58,003 bases of DNA from Ardenticatenaceae bacterium (GCA_020634215.1 JACKCD010000035.1:1-58003); one strand, 5' to 3'. Positions 27,701-37,109 are shown, counted from the stretch's first letter. Notes: generated by a model from the sequence alone, not told the origin. Numbers and translations are program-made.

Positions 27701-28249
27701 TTCCTGCAAGCGGCGCAACGTTTCGGCACGGCGGGCTTTGTAATGGTTAATCCCCGCTGCCTCTTCAAACAGCGCCCGCCGCTCTTCGGAGCGCAGCGAC
27801 AGGGCTTGGTCAATTAGCCCTTGGCCGACGATGGTATAGGTGCGTTCAGATAGCCCACTGGTTGCCAGCAGGTCGGCCACGTCCTTCAGCCGCACCCGCT
27901 GCCCATTGATCAAATATTCATTTTCGCCAGAACGATAGGCGCGGCGGCTGATTTCGACTTCGGTGTAGTCAATCGGCAGCCAGCCGTCGCTGTTGTCAAA
28001 GGTTAGGGTGGCTTGCGCCATGCCCGCCCGCGAGCGGCTTTGGCTGCCGGAAAAGATCATGTCGGTGGTGCGCTTACCACGCAGGGTGCTGTAGCTTTGT
28101 TCCCCCAGCACCCAGCGCAGCGCGTCGGCAATGTTGCTTTTGCCGGAACCATTGGGGCCAACAACGGCCGTTATTCCCTCATCAAACAGAAAATCCGTCT
28201 TGCTGGCAAATGTTTTATACCCTTGGAGCGTAAGCCGCTTGAGTTTCAT
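24704..28249 (-). CDS. smc: Chromosome segregation protein SMC
   Basis: A 1181-residue condensin ATPase that organises and separates the chromosome. Seen: N-terminal Walker A GPNGSGKSNIADALRW (residues 31-46), Q-loop, a long coiled coil (about 170-500), a hinge around 510-660 (KASAGLRGQLASFI onwards), a second coiled coil (about 670-1010), and the C-terminal signature LLSGGERSLTAAAL with Walker B FCVMDEVDAALD. Length is normal for bacterial SMC. No scpA or scpB lies next to it. The coiled coils contain several AACGGCCGTT copies, read as ETAVS, QTAVQ or RPL. These must be tolerated insertions or substitutions at the helix surface. Confidence 0.97.
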   Translation of the reverse strand: MKLKRLTLQGYKTFASKTDFLFDEGITAVVGPNGSGKSNIADALRWVLGEQSYSTLRGKRTTDMIFSGSQSRSRAGMAQATLTFDNSDGWLPIDYTEVEISRRAYRSGENEYLINGQRVRLKDVADLLATSGLSERTYTIVGQGLIDQALSLRSEERRALFEEAAGINHYKARRAETLRRLQETQRNLERVHDILNEIRPRLASLKRQATRAQNYEQVAVDLRHLLRIWYGYRWEKAKAALRAARKEAREAEITWENGRRTLLVQQENQNSIRQQIDRADQQLAEAQGKRDEVRTQLEKARRDMAIMEERRQSLERQLVEAEQERPLLEEQRAVAQVDLSAATGDLEAAQSNLHRVQGELQQFNATFETTQATISRWQQAVAQSESSLRQAQTRLAQAQGQQSQLRERLREASSSDEEAVAAELEDLAEEIERQTAVFDTARAKAKELNDQRQAAQNERQTLINELKQLRRDARQQEQQLNQRQSELAKLEARVDLLDQMRHKEVKASAGLRGQLASFITIPDRHKKAVEAALAARLGTLIVAERQQLEQLLQQNRGQALTAVALNHLTPFPTIPTPAGAIGWASDLIQVEAAMQPVADLLLRPILLVDEATTAYELALSLPPGTLAVSRNGFVAHAGGLVQTSAADDASSVLAREEAWRQAQAELAQKKAGLAGEETAVSGQQTAVQAQQNRVDELQNEEQRLARLANEASQRQAQAQRRLDNARQQQTYLDRQQDHRRRDAQRLQERLTAVAREIEGLEEEVVGGETAVYEARTQLAALPIAEGQQQRQTLRQEIAAAQTILAGRQAVVDSRRTTLHQVERQLARVQAREASLRQQQSQMSLTDESTTQQRWQEQLERLDMTIEPLKTRLAENRQELQGLRDKVAALQKQTHDLETRYTQTKIRLTQQENQIEGLQDRIKADLGLVSLTYDEEQTGATPLPMHEVVETLPQVTELPDDIEQTIQNYRGQMQRMGAINPDAPQEYAETQERHDFLTQQVEDLSKTDAQLREVIQELDELTSKAFGATVEQVNAIFGNTFTQLFGGGTARLELTDPDDLTISGVEIIAQLPNRREQGLALLSGGERSLTAAALLFSLLKVSPTPFCVMDEVDAALDEANITRFRDLLRELGLQMQIVIITHNRGTVQAAQTIYGISMGSDSTSQALSIKPEEYVAQSRQLV

Positions 28250-28459
28250 AAGATTCCTACCAATTTAAAGTGACGCTACATCCGCTTGAACTGTCCAATA
28301 AACAGACGTCCAAAACGGCGGGCAGTATAGTAGGAAGTAGGGTTGTAGGCAAATCCAGGCAAAAAGCCACGCATGGCGACCACAGACCGGCAAGGCTTTG
28401 CATCAAGACTGGTGGCGAATTAGTACCGCTTCGTGAAAAATGGAAGCAGATTCGATATA

Positions 28460-31400
28460 ATGATGAGCGTGACCGACCGCCAAGAGTTAGTTCAGGCCAT
28501 TTCGGCCCTTGAGACCCAACGTCATCTGTTAGGCAATGAGGTGGTTGATACCGCCATCATTGCCCTCCGTGATCAGCTTGCGGTTTTGCAAGCCCCCCTC
28601 GTCACCGAACTCCACAAACCCATTTTGGTGCTGGTGGCCGATCTTTCCGGCTTCACCGCCATGTCTGAAACCATGGACGTGGAAGAGGTCGGGGAGACGA
28701 TGAACCGGCTGTGGCAGCGGCTGGATGGGGTGGTGGAAGCGTGGGGCGGCACGGTGGATAAGCACGCCGGGGACAGCCTGATTGCCCTGTTTGGGCTGCC
28801 GCAAGAGCGTCACGATGACGCGGAACGGGCGGTGCAGGCGGCGCTGGCGATGCAGGTGGAGATGGATTTGTTTAACCGGGGCGTGAGCGTGCCGGCCGAG
28901 CGGGCTGAACTGCGCTGGGGACGGCCACGACCACAACTGCGAATGCGAATTGGCATTCACGCCGGCCCGGTCTACTTTGGGCAGGTGGGCAACACGCAAA
29001 AATATACGGCCGTTGGCGATACGCTCAACGTGGCAACACAGCTTGAGGAGCAGGCACCGCTGGGCAAGGTATTGGTATCGGAACAGGTTTACCGGCAGGT
29101 GCATGGGCTGTTTGAGGCTGAACTGCTGGAAGGCGGGGAAGCACGCAGTGAGGCGTTGCCCGCTCCACGTGCCTACATCATTCAGGGCAACAAACCACGC
29201 GGCTTCCGCGAACCCGACAACGCCATTCGCGCCTTGGACACGCGGCTGGTGGGGCGCACCTCGGAGTTAGGACAGTTGGAATACGCCCTGCAAACCGCCA
29301 TTGATAGTGCCACCGCCCAGGTTGTCACCATTGTGGGCGAGCGCGGCGTGGGCAAATCACGGCTGCTGCGGGAATTTGAGCAGCGGCTGCAGCTTCTGCC
29401 GGTACGGGTGCGGCTGTTTCGTGGGCAGGGGCAGCCGGAAATGGGGCAATCGGCCTATTCGCTGGTGCGCGATTTGTTTACCTCCCATTTCGCCATTCAC
29501 CCCCGCCACAGTGCCGAAGTAGCCCGCGAAAAATTTGTCCAGGGGGTACTGTCGGTGCTGGCTGAAGCCCACGCCGAAGTCAAACCCGACCCGATGGGGT
29601 ACCGCACCACGCCGCTGGAACAAGCGTATCTGCTTGGGCAGTTGATCGGCTTTGATTTTCAGGACAGCCTCTATTCGCAGGGCATCAACTATGATTCACA
29701 GCGGATTCGGGAACACGCCTTTGACGATGTGGCGCGGTTTTTCCGAGGAGTAACGGAGCAGGCTCCGGCGGCGGTGCTAATCTTGGAGGATTTGCACTGG
29801 GCCGATGAGGGGTCGTTTGAGCTGCTGGAATATTTGGTGAAGACGTGTTGGGATATTCCGCTGCTGGTGGTTTGTTTGGCGCGGCCGCAGCTTTATGAAA
29901 AACGGCCGTCTTGGCAAACCCTCGACTCCCTGGATCCCATGACCTATGTCCACCTGCCCCTGCCGCCGCTTTCCGCCATTGACAGCCGTCATTTGGTTAC
30001 TGAACTGCTGGCGAAAGTCCCCAAAGTCCCGCTGCGGCTGGTTGATTTGGTGGTGTCGTGGGCCAACGGCAACCCGTACCAAATTGAGGCGTTTTTGCTG
30101 CTCCTGCTGGAAAAGCAGATCATTGCCACCAAGGGGGAAGAGTGGCAGGTAAAAATGGGCAAGCTGGCGGAGATGCGAATCCCATCTACGCTGGGCGATT
30201 TGCACCGCGAACGGTTGGAAAGCCTGCCCGCGCAGGAGGCGCAGGTGCTGCGTCGGGCGGCAGTGGTGGGGCGGCATTTTTGGGATTTGGCGGTCATGCA
30301 GCTTGGGGAAGCACAGCGGCTGGTGACGGATGAAGTGGAGGAGGCGTTGGGTCAGTTAGTAGCCCGTGGCTTTATTTACCCCAGCCAAACGGCCGCTTTT
30401 GCTGGCACCCGTGAATATGTTTTTGCCCACGATACGCTGCATGAGGCGGTGTATGAGAGCCTGAAATTTACCAAACGGCAGCAATACCATGCCCAGGCAG
30501 CAATGTGGCTGGTGGCCTATCGCGGTACCGACACCGGCTATTACCACCAAGACCCACCGGAATACGCCAGCGTCATTGCCATGCACTTTGAGCGGGCGGG
30601 TGAATTGACCAAGGCGGTGGATTGGTATGGTCGGGCGGGGCGGCGAGCCAAGGAGCGCAATATCCCGGAAACGGCCGTTTTCTTCTACCGTCAAGCCCTC
30701 AACCTGCTGGCAGGAGACGACAAGCTGGTGGCGCAGCAGCTAACGCTCAACGCCGGTTTAGGCGGCATGTTGCGGCAATTGGCTCGTTTTGACGAAGCGG
30801 TAGTGGTTTTTCAGCAGATGCAGCAGTTGGCCGCCCGCAGCCAGCAGCCAGATGTCGAAACCATGGCTTGGGTGGAATTGGTGCTGACGCAGCTTTTCCA
30901 GGGTCGGGCGGAGGCGGCACTGCAAAGTGGGCAGCGGGCACAGGCAGCAGCACAGGCAGCCACAGCTCCATATCAGGGACTGGCATTAGTAGCGACGGCG
31001 TGGGCCATGTTGGAACTCAACGACCCACCGACAGCACTCAAGCTGTGCCAGGAAGGGCTGGTGCTGACGCAGGCGGGAGAGACGGAGCCGCATCATTTTG
31101 GAACGGCCGTTGCCAACACCGTCATGGGGCGCATTTGCTGGCAGTTGGGGCGGCTAGAGCAAGCCGTGGCGTTTATCAAAGAGGCACTGGATGCTTTTTC
31201 GGCGCTGGGTGAGCAGCTTTGGATTGGCATTTTGCTGCGGCAGTTGGGGGATGTGGCTGAAAAACAGGGGGAATTGGGGCGGGCGCAAAAGCAGTATGAG
31301 GATGGGTTGCGTACCAGCCGTGACAGCAGCGATTTTTATGGGGCGATGTTGTGCTGGCAAAAGCTGGCGCAGCTTGCCCAGCAGCGCAAGGCGTATGAAA

Positions 31401-31672
31401 CGGCCGAAGGGTACCAGCAGCAGGCGCTGCTTTTCGCCGAAAAAAGCGGCAACCGGGAGCGGCTGGCGGATGTAGCGCGGGATTTGGGCGAGCTTTATAT
31501 TGCTCGTGCCGACGATGCTACCTCGCTGATCCACCGCGACCATTATTTAGACCAATCGCGGATTTGGTTTGACAAGGCTCTGGATTGGGCGGAGCAGACG
31601 GATAGTGCCACGCTGCGGAGCCGGGTGGAGGCTGGTTTTACGCGGTTGTTGGTGGCAGAAACGGCCGTTTAA
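28460..31672 (+). CDS. Class III nucleotide cyclase / AAA ATPase / TPR regulator 1
   Basis: A large soluble regulator of about 1070 residues. Seen: an N-terminal helical stretch, a class III cyclase homology domain (about 50-240), an AAA/STAND-type ATPase with Walker A GERGVGKS (293-300) and Walker B LILEDLHWAD (about 438-447), then TPR-like helical repeats to the C-terminus. In the cyclase domain both metal Asps (Asp61 in VADLSGF, Asp105 in KHAGDS), Lys101 and Asn190 are present. The transition-state Arg is replaced by Gln194 (NVATQLE). I chose the ATG at 28460 (MMSVTDRQ) by alignment with the paralogue that follows. It could make a cyclic nucleotide only with a partner that supplies the Arg. 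The ligand is unknown. Confidence 0.85.
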   Translation: MMSVTDRQELVQAISALETQRHLLGNEVVDTAIIALRDQLAVLQAPLVTELHKPILVLVADLSGFTAMSETMDVEEVGETMNRLWQRLDGVVEAWGGTVDKHAGDSLIALFGLPQERHDDAERAVQAALAMQVEMDLFNRGVSVPAERAELRWGRPRPQLRMRIGIHAGPVYFGQVGNTQKYTAVGDTLNVATQLEEQAPLGKVLVSEQVYRQVHGLFEAELLEGGEARSEALPAPRAYIIQGNKPRGFREPDNAIRALDTRLVGRTSELGQLEYALQTAIDSATAQVVTIVGERGVGKSRLLREFEQRLQLLPVRVRLFRGQGQPEMGQSAYSLVRDLFTSHFAIHPRHSAEVAREKFVQGVLSVLAEAHAEVKPDPMGYRTTPLEQAYLLGQLIGFDFQDSLYSQGINYDSQRIREHAFDDVARFFRGVTEQAPAAVLILEDLHWADEGSFELLEYLVKTCWDIPLLVVCLARPQLYEKRPSWQTLDSLDPMTYVHLPLPPLSAIDSRHLVTELLAKVPKVPLRLVDLVVSWANGNPYQIEAFLLLLLEKQIIATKGEEWQVKMGKLAEMRIPSTLGDLHRERLESLPAQEAQVLRRAAVVGRHFWDLAVMQLGEAQRLVTDEVEEALGQLVARGFIYPSQTAAFAGTREYVFAHDTLHEAVYESLKFTKRQQYHAQAAMWLVAYRGTDTGYYHQDPPEYASVIAMHFERAGELTKAVDWYGRAGRRAKERNIPETAVFFYRQALNLLAGDDKLVAQQLTLNAGLGGMLRQLARFDEAVVVFQQMQQLAARSQQPDVETMAWVELVLTQLFQGRAEAALQSGQRAQAAAQAATAPYQGLALVATAWAMLELNDPPTALKLCQEGLVLTQAGETEPHHFGTAVANTVMGRICWQLGRLEQAVAFIKEALDAFSALGEQLWIGILLRQLGDVAEKQGELGRAQKQYEDGLRTSRDSSDFYGAMLCWQKLAQLAQQRKAYETAEGYQQQALLFAEKSGNRERLADVARDLGELYIARADDATSLIHRDHYLDQSRIWFDKALDWAEQTDSATLRSRVEAGFTRLLVAETAV

Positions 31673-31800
31673 CCCTTTTACTTGCCCGAACGCCTCCCAT
31701 TCGCCATAATTTCCCCATATTTTTGCAAAACAAACTATTATGATTGCGCCTGTCTACAGGTGCATGTGAACCCCAAGAAAGAATTTTTGAGCCAGACCGG

Positions 31801-34800
31801 ATGTTAAAGCGTGAACAGCTTGAACGGAGTATAGCAGCCATTGAGGCACAGCGGAGTTTGTTGGGCGAAGCAGCAGCCGAGACGGCGCTGCGTGCCTTGC
31901 ACAGCAAGCTGCTGGCGTTGTCGGCACACCCGCAAATGCGAACCGCGCAGCAGCCCACCCAGCGTAAGCAAGTAACCATTTTGTTTGCCCGCATTTCTGG
32001 CTTCTCGCGGGTGGCCGAATCGCTGCGCGACACCAACACGCTGGATTTGATGAACCGGCTGTGGCGGCGGCTGGACAGAGCCATTACTGACCAGGGCGGC
32101 ACGGTAGACAAGCACGTGGGGGATGGGGTGATGGGGGTGTTTGGCGTGCCGCTGGTGCAGGAAGATGACCCGGAGCGAGCGGTGCGGGCGGCACTGGCAA
32201 TGCGCGGGGCGTTGGGGGATTTTGTGGGGCAGGTGAGCCGCAGTTTGACCGAGGATGATGCCCTTCTAGATCAGCTTCACGCCCTTGAAATGCGTATTGG
32301 CATCAATACTGGCTCCGTGCTGTTTGGCGAAATGGGCACCAGTGATGAATACACCGTCATTGGCGATGCCGTCAACGTTGCCAGCCGCGTCACCGATGCT
32401 GCACCGCCAGGTGGCATTTTAATTTCCCACGACACTTACCTGCTGACGCGAGGCATTTTCAACATCGAGCCATTGGGGCCAGTGGCGGTCAAGGGCAAAA
32501 CCGAACCCATTCCGGTTTATCTGACGCTGGGAGTAAACCCGCGCCTCTTTTTCCCAGTTGGGCGCGGTGTGGAAGGGGTGGAAACCCACATGGTGGGGCG
32601 TGATGGGGAGCTGCAAACGCTGCAGCTGCGGCTGAACCGGGCACTGATGGAAGGACGCGGCGGCATGGTAACGGTGGTAGGGGAAGCCGGGGTGGGCAAG
32701 TCGCGGCTGATTTATGAGTTTAGCAACTGGATGCGCCAATACCACAGCGAGGTGGTGGTGTTTAAGGGGCGCACGGATCAGCAGATGCGCTCGCTGCCGT
32801 ATTCGCTGGTGCGGGATGTGGTGACGAGTGCCTTTGAGATTCAGGACAATGATTTAACGGCCGTTGCCGAAACCAAACTGCGCCAGGGGGTGCAGCGGCT
32901 GCTGGGAGGGCAAGAGCCACGCGAACTCATCCACGCCATTGGGCAGCTTATTGGGCTAGGGCTGGCCGAATCACTAGCCGCTGCCGATGGCGTGCAGGGG
33001 CGGGAACAACTGTTTCGCGCCTTGCTGGGACTGTTTCGTGGGGCGGCGCAGCTTGCAGGGGCGGCGGTCATCTTTTTTGAAGACATCCACTGGGCCGATG
33101 ACGGCTCACTCAACGCGATTAGCTATTTGGCCGAGGCGGCGCGGTCGCTGCCGCTGCTCATTGTTTGTCTGGCACGTCCCACTTTGTTTGAACAGCGGTC
33201 AGCGTGGCCGGAAGAAACAGTCATGTCGCTGGAGCCATTGACAGAAAACCACGTGCGGCGGCTGGTGTGGGATATTTTGCGGAAACTGCCCACCATTCCC
33301 AATGAATTAGCCGACCTGATTGTCAACACGGCCGAGGGTAATCCCTACTACGTTGAAGAGCTGATCAAGATTTTGATTGAGGACGGCATCATTATTACCG
33401 GTGGCGACGAATGGCAACTGCGCGAATCAGCCACTACGCAACTGCGGCTGCCGCCCACGCTTAATGGGGTACTGCAAGCGCGGCTAGATCGGCTATCGGC
33501 ACCGGAGCGGGTGACGCTGCAGCGAGCCGCTGTGGTGGGGCGCATCTTTTGGGATGATGCGGTGATGGTGATGAACCGCCACGCGCCGCAGCCATTTACG
33601 GCTGAAGAAACGCTGGTGGCACTGCAAGTCCTGAGCAAGCGCGAACTTATCTTTCGGCGCAAATCGTCGGCGTTTGCCGGGATTAGCGCCTACACCTTCA
33701 AACACGCGATTTTGCGGCAGGTGGCGTATGACAGTGTGCTGCTGCGCGACCGGCCGCTTTACCACAAGCAGGTGGGGGATTGGCTGCTGCTGCAAAGCGG
33801 GGAGCGGGTGGCGGAATATGCGGGAGCCATCGCCGAGCATTATGAGCTGGCGGGCGAGGAAACGCTGGCAGCGGAGATGCACGAACGGGCCGCGGTGACG
33901 GCGGCGGAAACGTTTGAAATGGTACGGGCGATTGATCATTACCAGCGGGTACTAGCGCTATTGACTGACAAACCACAATTTGTGGAGGGGCATTTGCGGG
34001 TGCAGGAACGGCTGGGAGGGCTGCTAATGCGGCAGGCACGACTGGCGGAGGCGGAGGAGTCTTTTGTGGCGATGCAGGGCATTGCCCGCACCGATGGCGA
34101 TTTGGTAAAGGAAGCGCAGGCGTGGCTGGGGCTGGCGCAGCTTTATCGGCAGCAGGCGGATTATCAGGCACTGATGGAGGCCTCTTCGCAGGCGGAGGAT
34201 GTGGCGTGGCTGATTGGGGCAGATTTGGAGCTGGCCGAGGCACTGCGCTACAAGGCGTTGGCGGTGTGGCAAGGTGGGGATTGGGAAACGGCCGTTTTGA
34301 TTGCCGAACGCGCTCTGGATACCAGCCGTAAATTAGCCAGTCGCCGGTCAGAAGCCGCTAGTTTGAAGCTGCTGGCTGATTTGCATCTGCTGCGTGGGGA
34401 TGGCGGACTGCTGACGACGATTACCACGCAGTTGACAACGCTGGTAGAAAATATTGAAAGCACCTCGCTGCTGCCGGATCGGGCGTTTGTCTGCCTGAAG
34501 CTGGGGGAATTGCATCTGGATTTGGAGCAGTTTGGCACGGCGAGCCGCTGGCTGCAGCGGGCATTGGGACAATTTCAGGCGCTGGAGCTACAGGATGGGA
34601 CGGCGGCAACGCTGATGGTCTTGGCGGAGGTGGCGCGGCGGCAGGGTGAGTGGGAAACGGCCGTTTTGCATAACCAAGAAGCGCAAAAATCATTGCTGGG
34701 GGTGGGCAACCGGCTGCAGGAACAGGCGGTTGGCACCCAACTGGCGGCGGCATTTCTGGGGCTGAGACGCTGGACGCAGGCAGAGCAACTGCTTTACCCA

Positions 34801-35256
34801 GTCATTGAAGCGGTGGAGCAGCAGACGGTGAAGGGGAATTGGTATTTGCTTGGTCGGGTTTATCGGCTGCTGGCGACGGCGTATTTGGGGCAGGGGCAAG
34901 TGGGCGAGGCGCAGTTGGCAGCGCAGCGGGCGCTGCGGCTGGTGGTTGAGGAGGGTGAGGGGGCGGTGTTGGAACAAACGGCCGTTTGGCAGCTTTTGGG
35001 GGAAATTGGGGCACAGGCTCCGGCCGGCCGTCAAACGATGCTAGTGGATGGCGTGACGTATGATCCGGCCGGCTGTTTTGCCCAAGGGTGGCAGCTTTTG
35101 CGCGATGTCAAGCGCGGCAGCAACCACGCCCGTGTCGCCCTGCTGCTGGCCTGGGCTGCCTATGAAACGGTTCACGGCGATGCCGAACGAGGTCGCCGTC
35201 TGCGCCGCGATGCGGAAGCGGCAGCAGCACGGCTGGGGGTGCCGCTAAAAACATGA
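31801..35256 (+). CDS. Class III nucleotide cyclase / AAA ATPase / TPR regulator 2
   Basis: A tandem paralogue of the preceding gene, about 1150 residues with the same order: cyclase domain (about 55-245), ATPase with GEAGVGKS (near 300) and FFEDIHWADD (near 425), then TPR-like repeats. The start MLKREQLERS aligns with the start of regulator 1. Here the first metal Asp is lost (Arg64 in FARISGF). The second Asp (Asp108), Lys104, Asn192 and the catalytic Arg196 (NVASRV) remain. The losses are complementary to those of regulator 1, much as in the C1/C2 halves of animal adenylyl cyclases. The gap between the genes is short (about 130 bases), so coexpression is likely. Confidence 0.85.
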   Translation: MLKREQLERSIAAIEAQRSLLGEAAAETALRALHSKLLALSAHPQMRTAQQPTQRKQVTILFARISGFSRVAESLRDTNTLDLMNRLWRRLDRAITDQGGTVDKHVGDGVMGVFGVPLVQEDDPERAVRAALAMRGALGDFVGQVSRSLTEDDALLDQLHALEMRIGINTGSVLFGEMGTSDEYTVIGDAVNVASRVTDAAPPGGILISHDTYLLTRGIFNIEPLGPVAVKGKTEPIPVYLTLGVNPRLFFPVGRGVEGVETHMVGRDGELQTLQLRLNRALMEGRGGMVTVVGEAGVGKSRLIYEFSNWMRQYHSEVVVFKGRTDQQMRSLPYSLVRDVVTSAFEIQDNDLTAVAETKLRQGVQRLLGGQEPRELIHAIGQLIGLGLAESLAAADGVQGREQLFRALLGLFRGAAQLAGAAVIFFEDIHWADDGSLNAISYLAEAARSLPLLIVCLARPTLFEQRSAWPEETVMSLEPLTENHVRRLVWDILRKLPTIPNELADLIVNTAEGNPYYVEELIKILIEDGIIITGGDEWQLRESATTQLRLPPTLNGVLQARLDRLSAPERVTLQRAAVVGRIFWDDAVMVMNRHAPQPFTAEETLVALQVLSKRELIFRRKSSAFAGISAYTFKHAILRQVAYDSVLLRDRPLYHKQVGDWLLLQSGERVAEYAGAIAEHYELAGEETLAAEMHERAAVTAAETFEMVRAIDHYQRVLALLTDKPQFVEGHLRVQERLGGLLMRQARLAEAEESFVAMQGIARTDGDLVKEAQAWLGLAQLYRQQADYQALMEASSQAEDVAWLIGADLELAEALRYKALAVWQGGDWETAVLIAERALDTSRKLASRRSEAASLKLLADLHLLRGDGGLLTTITTQLTTLVENIESTSLLPDRAFVCLKLGELHLDLEQFGTASRWLQRALGQFQALELQDGTAATLMVLAEVARRQGEWETAVLHNQEAQKSLLGVGNRLQEQAVGTQLAAAFLGLRRWTQAEQLLYPVIEAVEQQTVKGNWYLLGRVYRLLATAYLGQGQVGEAQLAAQRALRLVVEEGEGAVLEQTAVWQLLGEIGAQAPAGRQTMLVDGVTYDPAGCFAQGWQLLRDVKRGSNHARVALLLAWAAYETVHGDAERGRRLRRDAEAAAARLGVPLKT

Positions 35257-35280
35257 GCAGGCAGGTGTTGATGACGTAGA

Positions 35281-35336
35281 GATGAGAGATTGGAGATTGG
35301 TGAAGGTTCATAATCTCCAATCTCCAATCTCTCATC
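35281..35336. repeat. Word-repeat hairpin R4 (GAGATTG words)
   Basis: A perfect 20-bp inverted repeat (35281-35300 and 35317-35336) made of GAGATTG/GAGAGATTGGAGATTGG words, same family as R2, R6 and R8. It lies between cyclase 2 and the MOSC gene, ending just before the MOSC ribosome binding site. Confidence 0.9.
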
Positions 35337-35351
35337 ATGGAGGTTATGATG

Positions 35352-35921
35352 ATGGCTACAGATTTGTTAGAGGCAAGGAAGTTGACGATGGCTGAACTGG
35401 AGGCGGCATGGGATTCGCTGCTTACCTCACCGCAGGATTTGGGCATGGTGGAGATGATTGTGCGGCGGCCAGAGGTGGGAGAACGGGAGATTCTAGACGA
35501 GGGTGAGCTGGATTTGACCGAAGGGCTGGTGGGCGACAACTGGCGCACGCGAGGCAGTTCACGCACAACCAACGGCTTGGGGCACCCTGAGATGCAGCTC
35601 AACATCATGAATTCAAACGTGCTGGACCTGGTGGCACAGGGCAGGGAGCGGTGGCATTTGGCGGGGGATCAATTTGTTGTGGATCTGGATTTAAGCCAGG
35701 CCAATTTGCCGTCGGGCACACGGCTGGCAATGGGGTCGGCAATCATCGAGGTGACCCCAATACCCCACACCGGCTGCCAGAAGTTTGTGGCGCGGTTTGG
35801 GGCCGATGCTATGAAGTTTGTCAATTCGCCGCAGGGGAAAGTTCATCGGCTGCGTGGATTAAACGCCAAGGTAGTGGTGCCAGGCGTGGTGCGCGTGGGG
35901 GATGTGGTGCGGAAGGTGTAG
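35352..35921 (+). CDS. MOSC domain protein
   Basis: A 189-residue stand-alone MOSC-domain protein. MOSC domains occur in molybdenum cofactor sulfurases and in YiiM/mARC proteins, where they bind a molybdenum cofactor through a Cys. Seen: VGDNWRTRGSSR near residues 60-71 and the conserved Cys142 in HTGCQKFVARFG. GGAGG at 35339-35343 favours the third of three consecutive ATGs (35352, MATDLL) by spacing, though 35349 is also possible. It is flanked by word-repeat hairpins on both sides and has no cofactor-biosynthesis neighbours, so its exact reaction is unknown. Confidence 0.85.
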   Translation: MATDLLEARKLTMAELEAAWDSLLTSPQDLGMVEMIVRRPEVGEREILDEGELDLTEGLVGDNWRTRGSSRTTNGLGHPEMQLNIMNSNVLDLVAQGRERWHLAGDQFVVDLDLSQANLPSGTRLAMGSAIIEVTPIPHTGCQKFVARFGADAMKFVNSPQGKVHRLRGLNAKVVVPGVVRVGDVVRKV

Positions 35922-35924
35922 AGA

Positions 35925-35982
35925 GTGGGGGGTAAGGCGTAGGGCGTGGGGTGATTTTTACACCCTACGCCCCACTCCCCAC
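35925..35982. repeat. Word-repeat hairpin R5 (GTGGGG/GTAGGGCG words)
   Basis: Inverted arms 35925-35946 and 35961-35982 with a few mismatches, built from GTGGGGNGT and GCGTAGGGCG words around a TTTTTA loop. It lies between the convergent MOSC and M20 genes, so it could also serve as a terminator there. Confidence 0.8.
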
Positions 35983-35990
35983 AACAAGTT

Positions 35991-37109
35991 CTAAAAACAG
36001 AGATCTCGGATGATCTGCTCATACACATCCACGGCCTGGGTCAGTTCAGAGAGGGGGACGTATTCGCCAACGGTGTGGGCAACGCCGATGTCGCCGGGGC
36101 CAAGGACAACCATTTCGGGAATGACGGCTTGCAGGTAGATGCCGTCGGTGCCATAGGGAACGGTTTCGGGGGAACGGCCGTTTAATGCCCGCACCGCCGC
36201 CTGCACCAAATCGGAATCAGTGGACACATAAAGTGGCGTATGGGCGCTCACTTCATACTCAAAGCCGTATTTTTCCGCCGCGCTAGTGATCATATCCAGC
36301 ATTTCTTCGGCACCAGAGTTAGGCATGCCGCGAAAGCCGACGACACATTGAGCACGGGGAGCAGTAACGTTACCGGGGGTGCCAAAATCGGTCATCGTCA
36401 TGTTGAAGCCGTTGGTAGGTGGGTTGAACTCGTCGTTCATAAACGTCTTGTCGCGCATGGCAAGGTCGCGCAGATCAGCCATTTCGGCCATAAAGCGGGC
36501 AAGCTGGAAGTTGGCCGAGGTGCCTTTGTCGGTGCTGGAATGGGCCGCTATGCCATGAGAAGTGACCTTAACGTGGACACCCCCTTTGTGGGCATAGACA
36601 GGAACCATGCTAGTCGGTTCAGCGATAATGCCGTAGGTGGGTTTGTCATCGCGCAGCGTGGCAGAATGGTCGGCTACATACTTGGCACCCAAAAGGCCAA
36701 TTTCTTCGTCGGATGTGACGACAATGTAGATAGGTTGTTTGAGTTGGCTGGCATCAATGCGGCCGGCGGCAATGATGGTGGCGGCGAGCGGCCCTTTCAT
36801 ATCGCAGCTACCGCGTCCGTATAAACGGCCGTCTTTCATTACCGGGTCAAACGCCGCCCAATCCTCTTCCTGCCCTGGCACCGTGTCGGAATGGGAGCAA
36901 AACGCCAGCCCGCCGCTACCCTCACCCAGTTTGCCAATCAGGTTTACCTTGCGTTCGCCATTGTCGTCTACATATTCTAACCGCTCTATCACGCAGCCAA
37001 TCTCCTCCAAAACCGTCTGGATATAGTCCGAAACAGCGGCATTGCTGTCCCGGCTAACCGATTGGATTTTGACCAGATTTTGGGTAAGCTCAATTACATC
37101 GTAAGACAT
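35991..37109 (-). CDS. M20 family metallo-deacylase (ArgE/DapE type)
   Basis: A 372-residue two-zinc amidohydrolase. Seen: metal ligands His73 and Asp75 in CSHSDTVPG, bridging Asp103 in GRGSCDMKGPLAA, general base Glu135 and ligand Glu136 in TSDEEIGLLG, Glu164 in IIAEPTS, and a C-terminal His in VAHTVGEYV. The GRGSCDMKG pattern is typical of acetylornithine deacetylase (ArgE), but no other arginine genes are near, so it may act on another N-acyl amino acid. I chose MSYDVIEL at 37109 behind GGAGAGAAG rather than the longer ORF. It is convergent with the MOSC gene. Confidence 0.85.
   Translation of the reverse strand: MSYDVIELTQNLVKIQSVSRDSNAAVSDYIQTVLEEIGCVIERLEYVDDNGERKVNLIGKLGEGSGGLAFCSHSDTVPGQEEDWAAFDPVMKDGRLYGRGSCDMKGPLAATIIAAGRIDASQLKQPIYIVVTSDEEIGLLGAKYVADHSATLRDDKPTYGIIAEPTSMVPVYAHKGGVHVKVTSHGIAAHSSTDKGTSANFQLARFMAEMADLRDLAMRDKTFMNDEFNPPTNGFNMTMTDFGTPGNVTAPRAQCVVGFRGMPNSGAEEMLDMITSAAEKYGFEYEVSAHTPLYVSTDSDLVQAAVRALNGRSPETVPYGTDGIYLQAVIPEMVVLGPGDIGVAHTVGEYVPLSELTQAVDVYEQIIRDLCF

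Noticed and set aside
28250..28459. Structured RNA upstream of the first cyclase gene
   Set aside because: Some short stems can be drawn, but there is no terminator, no known consensus, and the region is only 210 bases.
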